Part shown: positions 1-5,803 of the stretch, one piece after another
Position numbering within the stretch: the first letter of the stretch is position 1
How the letters are laid out: every line of letters starts with the position of its first letter
Assembly: GCA_030529405.1 (NCBI GenBank)
Contig: JAUMWZ010000076.1
Span: 1-7,640 of the forward strand
Reading direction: 5' to 3'
Length of the DNA stretch: 7,640 nucleotides
DNA from: Bacteroides sp.
GTDB taxonomy: Bacteria > Bacteroidota > Bacteroidia > Bacteroidales > Bacteroidaceae
Notes under the pieces: model-generated
Databases searched by the model: none
The model's input: only the letters and a program-made list of their open reading frames with translations
Told to the model about the DNA's origin: nothing
Program-made: the position numbers and the translations under genes

Positions 1-6
1 ACTTGC

Positions 7-45
7 AAAATATATACAGTTTGAAACAAGACTATATACAGTTTG
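7..45. repeat. 22-bp-period dyad repeat array 1 (2 units)
   Basis: Two 17-bp units, AAAATATATACAGTTTG (7-23) and AGACTATATACAGTTTG (29-45), lie exactly 22 bp apart with a 5-bp spacer. They share 14 consecutive bases. The core is a near-palindrome (AAACT..AGTTT arms around a central ATATAC). The same family occurs at 3016-3098, 4857-4999 and 7576-7636, always between genes. The array may begin left of the window. It lies about 180 bp upstream of the PurF-like gene and does not contain its likely promoter. Confidence 0.8.
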
Positions 46-168
46 CACACAACACACAAACAGCAGAAAACACAAGCATTGCCTACACTTAAAACACACA
101 TAAAGAAAACAGAATATAAGCGATATATTTTTACCCTCAATCAGTAGGTAATAAACGATTGTTTTTTG

Positions 169-176
169 TAACTTCG
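169..176 (+). promoter_or_regulatory. Probable promoter -7 element of the PurF-like gene
   Basis: TAACTTCG matches the Bacteroidota -7 consensus TAnnTTTG with one change and is followed by the GC-rich CGCCC stretch often seen near the start site. Transcription would begin near 183, giving a leader of about 40 nt. No clear TTTG -33 element is seen 17-21 nt upstream, so the assignment rests on the -7 element and its position. Confidence 0.45.
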
Positions 177-222
177 CGCCCTGAAATGTTTACAACATCA
201 TCAACACACAAATAAGAATCAA

Positions 223-1632
223 ATGGGAGGTTTTTTCGGTACAGTATCTAAGAAAAAATGTGTCTATGACGTATTCTATGGTACAGACTACAATTCTCAC
301 TTAGGAACCAAACGTGGAGGTATAGTAACGTTCTCTGAAGAAAAAGGGTTTACACGTTCTATACACAGTCTTGAAAGCACATACTTCAGAACAAAATTTG
401 AAAACGAGTTAGACAAGTTTGCAGGCAATGCAGGACTTGGAATAATAAGCGATACAGATGCGCAACCAATAGTTATAAACTCTCATCTAGGAAGGTTTGC
501 TATTGTTACTGTAGCTAAGATTGCTAACATCGACCAGCTTGAGAGAGAAATGCTAAGTAAGAATATGCACTTCGTAGAATTAAGCATGGGAAAGATAAAC
601 CAAACGGAGCTTGTGGCTATACTGATAACAGAAGGAAAAGACTTTGTTAGCGGAATAGAGAACCTCTTTAATAAGATTGAAGGCTCATGCTCAATGCTTA
701 TACTCACAGAACAAGGCACAATTATAGCTGCAAGAGATAAGCTCGGAAGAACACCTATAGTAATCGGGAAAAAAGACGGTGCTTACTCTGCAACGAGCGA
801 ATCAAGCAGTTTCCCTAACCTCGACTATGAAATAGAACGATATATAGGAGCAGGAGAGATAGTAGAGATACATAGTGACAAGGTTGTGCAACTACGAAAA
901 CCAAATGAGGGTATGCAGATTTGTTCTTTCCTTTGGGTATATTATGGATTTCCAACATCTTGTTATGAGGGCATCAATGTAGAGCAAACACGTTTCAACA
1001 CAGGTGTGTTAATGGGAAAAGAAGACACATCTGAGGTCGATTGTGCTTGCGGTATACCCGACTCTGGTGTAGGAATGGCACTCGGATATGCAGTTGGTAA
1101 AGGCATACCATACCACAGAGCAATATCAAAATATACACCAACATGGCCTAGAAGTTTCACACCTAGCAACCAAGAGATGCGTTCTTTGGTGGCAAAAATG
1201 AAGCTGATACCAAACAAAGCAATGCTCGAAGGCAAACGAATACTGTTTTGCGACGACTCAATAGTAAGAGGAACACAGCTTAGCGATAACGTGAAAGAAC
1301 TCTACAGATATGGAGCAAAAGAAGTACATATGCGTATTGCCTGCCCGCCACTCATATATTCTTGCCCTTACTTAGGCTTTACTGCGTCTAAAAACATACT
1401 TGAACTTATCACAAGACAGATAATAAAAGAGCTGGAAGGCGATGAAAACAAGAATGTAGAAAAGTATTCAGATTGCAATTCAGAGGAGTATAAAAAGATG
1501 GTAGACATTATTGCAAAAAGGTTTGACCTAACATCATTAAAGTTTAACACCTTAGAGATTTTAATGAAAGCCATAGGACTACCAAAATGTAAAGTATGTA
1601 CTCACTGTTTCGACGGAAGCAGTAGATTTTAG
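223..1632 (+). CDS. Amidophosphoribosyltransferase (PurF) family protein with lost glutaminase site
   Basis: The 469-residue protein has the PurF layout: an N-terminal Ntn-glutaminase-like domain (about 1-230) and a C-terminal phosphoribosyltransferase domain. The PRPP loop LFCDDSIVRGTQ (341-352) is intact, as are IPDSGVG (278-284) and EMRSLVAKMKL (318-328). Cysteines at 234, 381 and 456/459/462 fall where Bacillus-type PurF holds its 4Fe-4S cluster. The start MGGFFG replaces the canonical MCGI(F/V)G, so the nucleophile Cys is Gly. The segment that normally reads GHxRY reads GIISDTD (73-79), and the usual HNGN stretch reads VAKIAN (97-102). Glutamine hydrolysis is therefore unlikely. Bacteroidota often carry this paralogue besides a true purF, so it may use free ammonia or do something else. 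ATG 223 is the natural start because GGFFG aligns with the PurF N-terminus. A terminator follows directly. Confidence 0.9.
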   Translation: MGGFFGTVSKKKCVYDVFYGTDYNSHLGTKRGGIVTFSEEKGFTRSIHSLESTYFRTKFENELDKFAGNAGLGIISDTDAQPIVINSHLGRFAIVTVAKIANIDQLEREMLSKNMHFVELSMGKINQTELVAILITEGKDFVSGIENLFNKIEGSCSMLILTEQGTIIAARDKLGRTPIVIGKKDGAYSATSESSSFPNLDYEIERYIGAGEIVEIHSDKVVQLRKPNEGMQICSFLWVYYGFPTSCYEGINVEQTRFNTGVLMGKEDTSEVDCACGIPDSGVGMALGYAVGKGIPYHRAISKYTPTWPRSFTPSNQEMRSLVAKMKLIPNKAMLEGKRILFCDDSIVRGTQLSDNVKELYRYGAKEVHMRIACPPLIYSCPYLGFTASKNILELITRQIIKELEGDENKNVEKYSDCNSEEYKKMVDIIAKRFDLTSLKFNTLEILMKAIGLPKCKVCTHCFDGSSRF

Positions 1633-1675
1633 ATAAAATATAATATCCTATATAATTGATATTATACAAATATGT

Positions 1676-1683
1676 TATATTTG
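1676..1683 (+). promoter_or_regulatory. Candidate pepT -7 element overlapping a terminator arm
   Basis: TATATTTG is an exact match to TAnnTTTG; a weak ATTG at 1655-1658 could be the -33 element (17-nt spacing). Initiation near 1690 would fall inside the left arm of the hairpin at 1683-1717, so transcripts from here would not form the full terminator and could reach pepT. The region is very A+T rich, so a chance match is quite possible. Confidence 0.25.
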
Positions 1684-1726
1684 CTCTGCATATATCCAAA
1701 CGATATATATGCAGAGCTTTTTATTT
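1683..1726 (+). terminator. Rho-independent terminator after the PurF-like gene
   Basis: A 13-bp perfect stem (GCTCTGCATATAT, 1683-1695, with its complement at 1705-1717) encloses a 9-nt loop and is followed by TTTTTATTT. It lies 50 nt after the stop codon. A second, AU-only dyad (9-bp arms at 1639-1647 and 1658-1666) sits between the stop and this hairpin. The terminator suggests that pepT is not simply read through from the upstream gene. Confidence 0.85.
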
Positions 1727-1748
1727 ATAAACACTTCACATAAAAGCC

Positions 1749-2984
1749 TTGAAAGAAACACTAATAAAACGATTTATAAAATATGTAGAGTTCAATACAA
1801 TGTCTGACGAAAGTGTGGAAACTTTTCCTAGCACAAAAGGACAAACTGAACTTGCACTATACATAAAAAAGGAACTTGAAAATATTGGATTGGAAGATAT
1901 ATGTATTGACCAAAACGGATATTTATATGCCACACTACCGTCTAATACAGACAAGCAAACTCCAACAATAGGATTTATATCACACTTAGACACAAGCCCT
2001 GATATGACAGCAGAGAATGTCTGTCCGCAAATTATATACAACTATGATGGAAACGATATATTGTTGAGTTCTAAACTGAATATAGTTCTCTCGCCAACTG
2101 TATATAGTGAACTTTCAAACTATGTGGGGCAGGATTTAATCACTACTGACGGCACTACCCTACTAGGTGCAGACGACAAGGCAGGAATAGCCGAAATTGT
2201 CACTGCAATGGAATACTTGAAAAACAATCCAAGCATAAAGCATGGCACAGTCAAGGTTGCTTTCACACCTGACGAAGAGATTGGCAGAGGTGCACACAGA
2301 TTTGATGTGGACAGATTTGCCTGTGATTGGGCATACACAATGGACGGCGGAGAGATTGGAGAGTTAGAGTATGAAAACTTTAATGCAGCATCTGCCAAGA
2401 TAACCATTAACGGAAGAAATGTTCACCCCGGATATGCTAAGGGAAAGATGATTAACTCTATAAAGGTGGCCAATGAGTTTATATCGCTAATTCCTGCAGA
2501 AGAAGCACCCGAACACACTAGTGGTTACGAGGGATTTTATCATCTAACAGACCTAAACGGTACTGTGGAGCAAAGCACAGTGGAATATATTGTGAGAGAC
2601 CACGATAGAGGCTTATTTGAAAAGAGAAAAGTATTCTTGCAAGAGTGTGTAGAGAAGATAAACCAAAAGTATGGCAGTCAGTGTGCAAGCATAGTGTTGA
2701 AAGACCAATATTATAATATGCGTGAGAAGGTGGAACCAGTGAAACATATTGTAGACATTGCATACAATGCGATGAAAGACTGTGGAGTGAAGCCATTGGT
2801 TAAACCAATCAGAGGCGGAACAGACGGCTCACAACTTTCATACAAGGGTTTGCCTTGCCCGAACATATTTGCAGGTGGACTAAACTTTCACGGCAGATAT
2901 GAGTTTGTGCCTATACAAAGTATGGTAAAAGCAACAGAGGTAATAATAAAGATTGCAGAGAACACAGCAAAACACGCTTTTTAG
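1749..2984 (+). CDS. pepT: Peptidase T (tripeptide aminopeptidase, M20B)
   Basis: This cytoplasmic di-zinc aminopeptidase removes the N-terminal residue from tripeptides. The 411-residue length matches the family (about 408). Metal ligands and catalytic residues are in place: His79 and Asp81 in SHLDTSPD, bridging Asp142 in GADDKAG, the Glu176/Glu177 pair in PDEEIGRGAH, Asp199 in TMDGGEIGELEYENFN, and His381 in FHGRYEFVP. The start is TTG at 1749: it is the only start-like codon after the in-frame stop at 1728-1730, and the next ATG (encoding MSDES) would remove the conserved KRFIKYVEFNT segment. There is no Shine-Dalgarno sequence, only an A-rich leader. The gene lies 116 bp after the PurF-like gene behind a terminator and 169 bp before gcvT, a gap filled by a repeat array. 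Confidence 0.96.
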   Translation: MKETLIKRFIKYVEFNTMSDESVETFPSTKGQTELALYIKKELENIGLEDICIDQNGYLYATLPSNTDKQTPTIGFISHLDTSPDMTAENVCPQIIYNYDGNDILLSSKLNIVLSPTVYSELSNYVGQDLITTDGTTLLGADDKAGIAEIVTAMEYLKNNPSIKHGTVKVAFTPDEEIGRGAHRFDVDRFACDWAYTMDGGEIGELEYENFNAASAKITINGRNVHPGYAKGKMINSIKVANEFISLIPAEEAPEHTSGYEGFYHLTDLNGTVEQSTVEYIVRDHDRGLFEKRKVFLQECVEKINQKYGSQCASIVLKDQYYNMREKVEPVKHIVDIAYNAMKDCGVKPLVKPIRGGTDGSQLSYKGLPCPNIFAGGLNFHGRYEFVPIQSMVKATEVIIKIAENTAKHAF

Positions 2985-3015
2985 CCACACAGTAAAGCCT
3001 TGAAAGCCGTTTTAT

Positions 3016-3098
3016 AAACTATATATAATTTGAGAACAAACAGTATATGGTTTGCGTTGAAAGTATATATAACTGAGAAATGAAGTAAATACAGTTTG
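3016..3098. repeat. 22-bp-period dyad repeat array 2 (4 units)
   Basis: Four 17-bp units begin at 3016, 3038, 3060 and 3082, an exact 22-bp step: AAACTATATATAATTTG, AAACAGTATATGGTTTG, AAAGTATATATAACTGA and GAAGTAAATACAGTTTG. Spacers are AGAAC, CGTTG and GAAAT. The array fills the gap between pepT and gcvT and ends 55 bp before the gcvT start. No terminator or standard -7 element is obvious in this gap, so the array itself is the main candidate for any regulatory function here. Confidence 0.8.
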
Positions 3099-3153
3099 GA
3101 AACAAGCTGAAAACAAATAAAAAACAACTACTAATCAAAACAAAAATAAGATT

Positions 3154-4239
3154 ATGAAAAACACTCCGTTTACAAACAAACACATCGAACTAGGTGCAAA
3201 GATGCACGAGTTTGCAGGCTATAACATGCCGATAGAATATTCAGGAATTATTGAAGAACACAATGCTGTGTGCAACTCGGTGGGCGTTTTCGACGTCTCT
3301 CACATGGGTGAGTTTTGGGTTAAAGGCGAGAAGTCTTTAGAATTCCTTCAAAAAGTAACGTCAAACGATGTGTCTGTGCTTACTCCAGGAAAGATACAAT
3401 ACACTTGTTTCCCTAATGAAGAAGGCGGAATAGTGGACGACTTACTTGTGTACTGCTATGAGCCTAACAAGTATATGCTTGTAGTCAATGCAGCAAACAT
3501 CGATAAAGACTGGGCATGGTGTGTAAAGCAAAACACAATGGGAGCTGAGCTTGAAAATGCATCAGATAATATCGGTCAGCTTGCAATACAAGGGCCTAAT
3601 GCAATAAAAGTGTTGCAAAAACTAACAGACATTGACCTTTCTCAAGTGCCATACTATACATTCGTGGTGGGCAAATTGGCTGGAGAAGAACACGTGATAA
3701 TATCAAACACTGGATACACAGGTGCTGGTGGATTTGAAATATATTTCTATCCTAGCGCATCGGAAAAGATATGGAACGCAATATTTGAAGCAGGTAAAGA
3801 GTTTGACATTAAGCCTACCGGACTTGGTTGTAGAGATACTCTAAGACTTGAAATGGGATTTTGCCTATATGGCAACGATTTGAACGACACAACTTCTCCA
3901 CTTGAAGCAGGCTTAGGCTGGATTACTAAGTTTGTAGATGGTAAGAATTTCGTAAGCAGAGATATTCTTGAAAAACAAAAGGCAGAAGGTGTTCAAAGAA
4001 AACTAATAGGCTTTGAGATGATAGACAGAGGTATTCCAAGAGCTGGATATGAACTTGTTACTGCTGATGGTGAGAAGATTGGGGTTGTAACTTCTGGAAC
4101 AATGTCGCCTACAAGAAAGATAGGTATCGGAATGGGTTATGTGAAAACAGAGCACAGCAAAAAAGACAGCGAGATATATCTAGACGTGAGGGGACGTAAG
4201 CTAAAAGCAGTCATCGTGAAACCTCCATTTAGAAAATAA
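3154..4239 (+). CDS. gcvT: Glycine cleavage system T protein (aminomethyltransferase)
   Basis: GcvT transfers the methylene group from aminomethyl-lipoyl H protein to tetrahydrofolate, releasing ammonia. At 361 residues it has normal length. Family motifs are present in order: FDVSHMGE (46-53), GGIVDDLLVY (91-100) holding the catalytic Asp, SNTGYTGAGGFEIY (184-197), GLGCRDTLRLEMG (223-235), LEAGLGW (250-256) and SGTMSPT (314-320). The start ATG lies in an A-rich leader without a Shine-Dalgarno sequence. The partner genes gcvP and gcvH are not in the window, and no glycine riboswitch is visible upstream. The neighbouring PurF-like gene belongs to folate-dependent purine synthesis, which fits a one-carbon theme, although peptidase T lies between them. 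Confidence 0.97.
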   Translation: MKNTPFTNKHIELGAKMHEFAGYNMPIEYSGIIEEHNAVCNSVGVFDVSHMGEFWVKGEKSLEFLQKVTSNDVSVLTPGKIQYTCFPNEEGGIVDDLLVYCYEPNKYMLVVNAANIDKDWAWCVKQNTMGAELENASDNIGQLAIQGPNAIKVLQKLTDIDLSQVPYYTFVVGKLAGEEHVIISNTGYTGAGGFEIYFYPSASEKIWNAIFEAGKEFDIKPTGLGCRDTLRLEMGFCLYGNDLNDTTSPLEAGLGWITKFVDGKNFVSRDILEKQKAEGVQRKLIGFEMIDRGIPRAGYELVTADGEKIGVVTSGTMSPTRKIGIGMGYVKTEHSKKDSEIYLDVRGRKLKAVIVKPPFRK

Positions 4240-4264
4240 AGACTACGTATATAAAAAGAATGAG

Positions 4265-4299
4265 AAAAGGTCAGTATGAATATTCATACTGACCTTTTT
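4265..4299. terminator. Bidirectional terminator between gcvT and the DUF2023 gene
   Basis: Bases 4265-4298 form a perfect 34-bp palindrome (half-site AAAAGGTCAGTATGAAT), with an A run on the left and a T run on the right, so it works as an intrinsic terminator on either strand. It begins 26 nt after the gcvT stop and 125 nt past the stop of the convergent minus-strand gene. The gap from 4300 to 4423 contains only a weak interrupted dyad (CTATAC at 4321-4326, GTATAG at 4355-4360) of unknown meaning. Confidence 0.9.
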
Positions 4300-4423
4300 A
4301 TTGTTTGGAAATATTATAACCTATACAGCAGGTATACGCCATTTGGCATAACAGGTATAGAGATTATATCTCAAAAGCTATGACTTGTCGAGCCTAAATC
4401 CCTAAGAACCTGTGCGAAGATGA

Positions 4424-4786
4424 TTATACAATCATTTTCATACCTTCTTTTTTACTGCAAAACCTCTTACATTGCTGGCAAATATCATATCCGAGCATAG
4501 CACCAAGAATAAAGTCTTCTTCGGCAGTGAGTTCGTTGAGTGGTCTGATTATTATATGTCTGATAGCACCCATACATTCCTCACGTCCAAAGAAAAGGTT
4601 TATCTTGTTTGTTCCAACCTCTTGTATCATATAGCTTATCTTTTGGTTTTCTAACCTTTGTACCACGAAAGGTTGATGTTTTTTGTTTAATGTATGCAGC
4701 ACCATACATCTAACACCTTTCTTAAGCTCATATATATGATTAAGAAAAACTCTTATCTCGCTTGAAACAAAACTTCTACTCTCCAT
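4424..4786 (-). CDS. DUF2023 family protein linked to flavodoxin
   Basis: This 120-residue cytoplasmic protein resembles the DUF2023 family of Bacteroidota, which often sits beside flavodoxin genes; its function is not known to me. Recognisable segments are EIRVFLNHIYELKKGVRCMV (10-29), a central ISYMIQEVGTNKINLFFG stretch (50-67), and the C-terminal ELTAEEDFILGAMLGYDI (85-102). The tail carries cysteines at 103, 106 and 110 (CQQCKRFC), a spacing able to bind metal or form disulfides, which I would not claim as a family trait. There is no signal peptide or membrane segment. It lies 256 bp after fldA on the same strand, a gap holding a hairpin and a dyad-repeat array. Co-transcription with fldA is plausible but interrupted by these elements. 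Confidence 0.8.
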   Translation of the reverse strand: MESRSFVSSEIRVFLNHIYELKKGVRCMVLHTLNKKHQPFVVQRLENQKISYMIQEVGTNKINLFFGREECMGAIRHIIIRPLNELTAEEDFILGAMLGYDICQQCKRFCSKKEGMKMIV

Positions 4787-4822
4787 TTGCCAATGTTTCG
4801 CGTTTCACAATATATTTATAAT

Positions 4823-4848
4823 GAAGCACTACGTGAACATAGTGCTTC
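4823..4848 (-). other. Hairpin in the leader of the DUF2023 gene
   Basis: A perfect 9-bp inverted repeat, GAAGCACTA (4823-4831) and TAGTGCTTC (4840-4848), with an 8-nt loop ends 36 nt before the DUF2023 start. On the minus strand it is followed by ATTATAAATATATTG rather than a T run, so it would be a weak terminator. An attenuating or RNA-processing hairpin between fldA and this gene is equally possible. Confidence 0.5.
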
Positions 4849-4856
4849 CCATTTCC

Positions 4857-4999
4857 AAATTATATATAACTGACATACCGACTGTGTATAGTCTATATCT
4901 AAACTATGCATAGTTTATTTCTAAGCCATATATGGTTTAGAAAGCCAGCCACTTATTATTTATTTCTGTATAGTCTACATTCAATTTTGCATATATCCA
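4857..4999. repeat. 22-bp-period dyad repeat array 3 (about 6 units)
   Basis: Units begin at 4857, 4879, 4901 and 4923, exactly 22 bp apart; a degenerate stretch follows, then units at 4961 and 4983, again 22 bp apart. Examples are AAATTATATATAACTGA, AAACTATGCATAGTTTA and AAGCCATATATGGTTTA. The 4900-4917 element is a perfect 18-bp palindrome, and 4921-4940 is a 20-bp palindrome with one mismatched pair (G-U in RNA). TGTATAGTCTA occurs at both 4885-4895 and 4967-4977. The array lies between fldA and the DUF2023 gene, so it would be in the transcript if the two are co-transcribed. Confidence 0.75.
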
Positions 5000-5006
5000 A
5001 CCATAA

Positions 5007-5025
5007 GCAGCGGAATGTCCTCTGC
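5007..5025 (-). terminator. Weak hairpin after fldA
   Basis: GCAG-c-GGA and TCC-t-CTGC form a short stem around a 3-nt loop 18 nt past the fldA stop. It is the most G+C-rich stretch in this gap, but no T run follows on the minus strand. At best it is a weak terminator or a 3'-end stabilising hairpin. Confidence 0.25.
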
Positions 5026-5042
5026 CTAAACGGAGAATGATG

Positions 5043-5549
5043 TTATGCAAACTCTTGTTTCAACTGTTCTACCCAGCTGTCAATACGGTCGTCAGTTTGT
5101 GAATCTTCATTCACTTCATCAAGAGCCAAACCTACAAACTTGTCGCCTACAACAGCTACCGATGAATCGAAAGTATATCCGTCAGTAGAAACTGCACCAC
5201 AGAATTTGCACTTACTGTCTTTCAACTCTTCGTAGATAATACCAATAGCATCACAGAAAGTATCACTGTATGAATCAGAGTCGCCACATCCGAAGATAGC
5301 AATACACTTGTGTGACAAGTCGCAACCTTTAAGCACCTTCACACCGTCGTACCAATCGTCTTGAAGTTCGCCTGCCCCCCAAGTAGAGCTTCCAAGAATA
5401 AGAGCGTCATACTCGTTTACAAGGTCTTCAGTCAAAGCAGTTACTTCGAAAACGTTGCTGCTATCTACTCCCAACTTATCTGCTATTCTGTTAGCCAAGT
5501 CTTCAGTTGTTCCGGTTGTCGAACCGTAAAAAATTCCAATCTTACTCAT
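5043..5549 (-). CDS. fldA: Flavodoxin, long-chain, FldA type
   Basis: This small cytoplasmic FMN electron carrier replaces ferredoxin, typically when iron is scarce. The 168-residue length and the extra loop (about 120-145) mark it as long-chain. FMN contacts are visible: phosphate loop GSTTGTTED (9-17), the SSTWGAGELQDDW segment (54-66) with Trp57 stacking on the flavin, and FGCGDSDSYSDTFCDA (86-101) with Tyr94. The protein is acidic, as expected. The start ATG has an A-rich leader, and a good -7 element lies about 30 nt upstream. The gene diverges from the RIC-type gene, and both promoters carry the same decamer at the same distance. The DUF2023 gene follows on the same strand. Confidence 0.97.
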   Translation of the reverse strand: MSKIGIFYGSTTGTTEDLANRIADKLGVDSSNVFEVTALTEDLVNEYDALILGSSTWGAGELQDDWYDGVKVLKGCDLSHKCIAIFGCGDSDSYSDTFCDAIGIIYEELKDSKCKFCGAVSTDGYTFDSSVAVVGDKFVGLALDEVNEDSQTDDRIDSWVEQLKQEFA

Positions 5550-5579
5550 AATTATTTCTTTTTAGTTTATTAGATGATG

Positions 5580-5606
5580 CAAAAGTATATATTGATTAGG
5601 TACAAA
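5580..5606 (-). promoter_or_regulatory. fldA promoter
   Basis: Read on the minus strand, TACTTTTG (5587 to 5580) is an exact match to TAnnTTTG, followed by GC. A TTTG at 5606-5603 could be the -33 element, though its 15-nt spacing is shorter than usual. Transcription would start near 5573, giving a leader of about 24 nt. Confidence 0.65.
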
Positions 5607-5608
5607 AA

Positions 5609-5731
5609 AATCACTATTTATAATGGTATTTACATAGTTCTACTAACAACAAATAGTGATTCTTGACAAAAATAAATAGTCATAAATGAGTAGATAAGTA
5701 AAATATTATAAAATACCTATGAATAGTGATT
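5609..5731. promoter_or_regulatory. Four operator-like sites shared by fldA and the RIC gene
   Basis: The motif AAATAGTGATT occurs in reverse at 5609-5619, forward at 5651-5661, as AAATAGTCATA at 5674-5684, and as GAATAGTGATT at 5721-5731. The outer two copies each point toward the nearer promoter: from the end of AATAGTGATT to the -7 element is 21 nt for fldA and 21 nt for the RIC gene. Identical placement on two divergent promoters points to a regulator common to both. The protein that binds is unknown; the LuxR-type product encoded at 6498-7115 is one candidate. Confidence 0.6.
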
Positions 5732-5760
5732 GTTTGTAAGCAAAAAAACTTGTTTCTTTG
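5729..5760 (+). promoter_or_regulatory. Likely promoter of the RIC-regulator operon
   Basis: TTTCTTTG (5753-5760) resembles TAnnTTTG with one change at the second base; ATTG at 5729-5732 (20-nt spacing) or TTTG at 5733-5736 (16-nt spacing) could be the -33 element. The start site would be near 5767, giving a leader of about 37 nt. The matched position of AATAGTGATT relative to this element and to the fldA -7 element supports the call. Confidence 0.5.
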
Positions 5761-5803
5761 CAAGATAGGAAAAAAGAATTGTCAAAAAGATAGTATTTAT
5801 TAA

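Noticed and set aside
7..45. Repeat units as promoters, since each ends in TACAGTTTG
   Set aside because: The spacing is TA-N3-TTTG instead of TA-N2-TTTG, the TTTG-to-TTTG step of 22 bp is shorter than the usual distance of about 27, and the units occur where no gene follows.
131..151. TTACC..GGTAA inverted repeat as a purine operator
   Set aside because: Five-base arms 11 nt apart are easily random in this composition, and no second copy was seen.
3016..3098. 22-bp repeats as a CRISPR array
   Set aside because: Spacers are only 5 bp and the repeats vary in sequence; CRISPR has near-identical repeats with spacers of about 30 bp.
3099..3153. Glycine riboswitch before gcvT
   Set aside because: The stretch is only A-rich leader with no conserved aptamer core or paired helices.
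4319..4360. Interrupted dyad as a second terminator
   Set aside because: Only six outer and three inner pairs are separated by unequal internal loops, and no T run follows on either strand.
4472..4654. 60-codon + strand ORF
   Set aside because: It lies entirely antisense to the DUF2023 gene and shows no family features.
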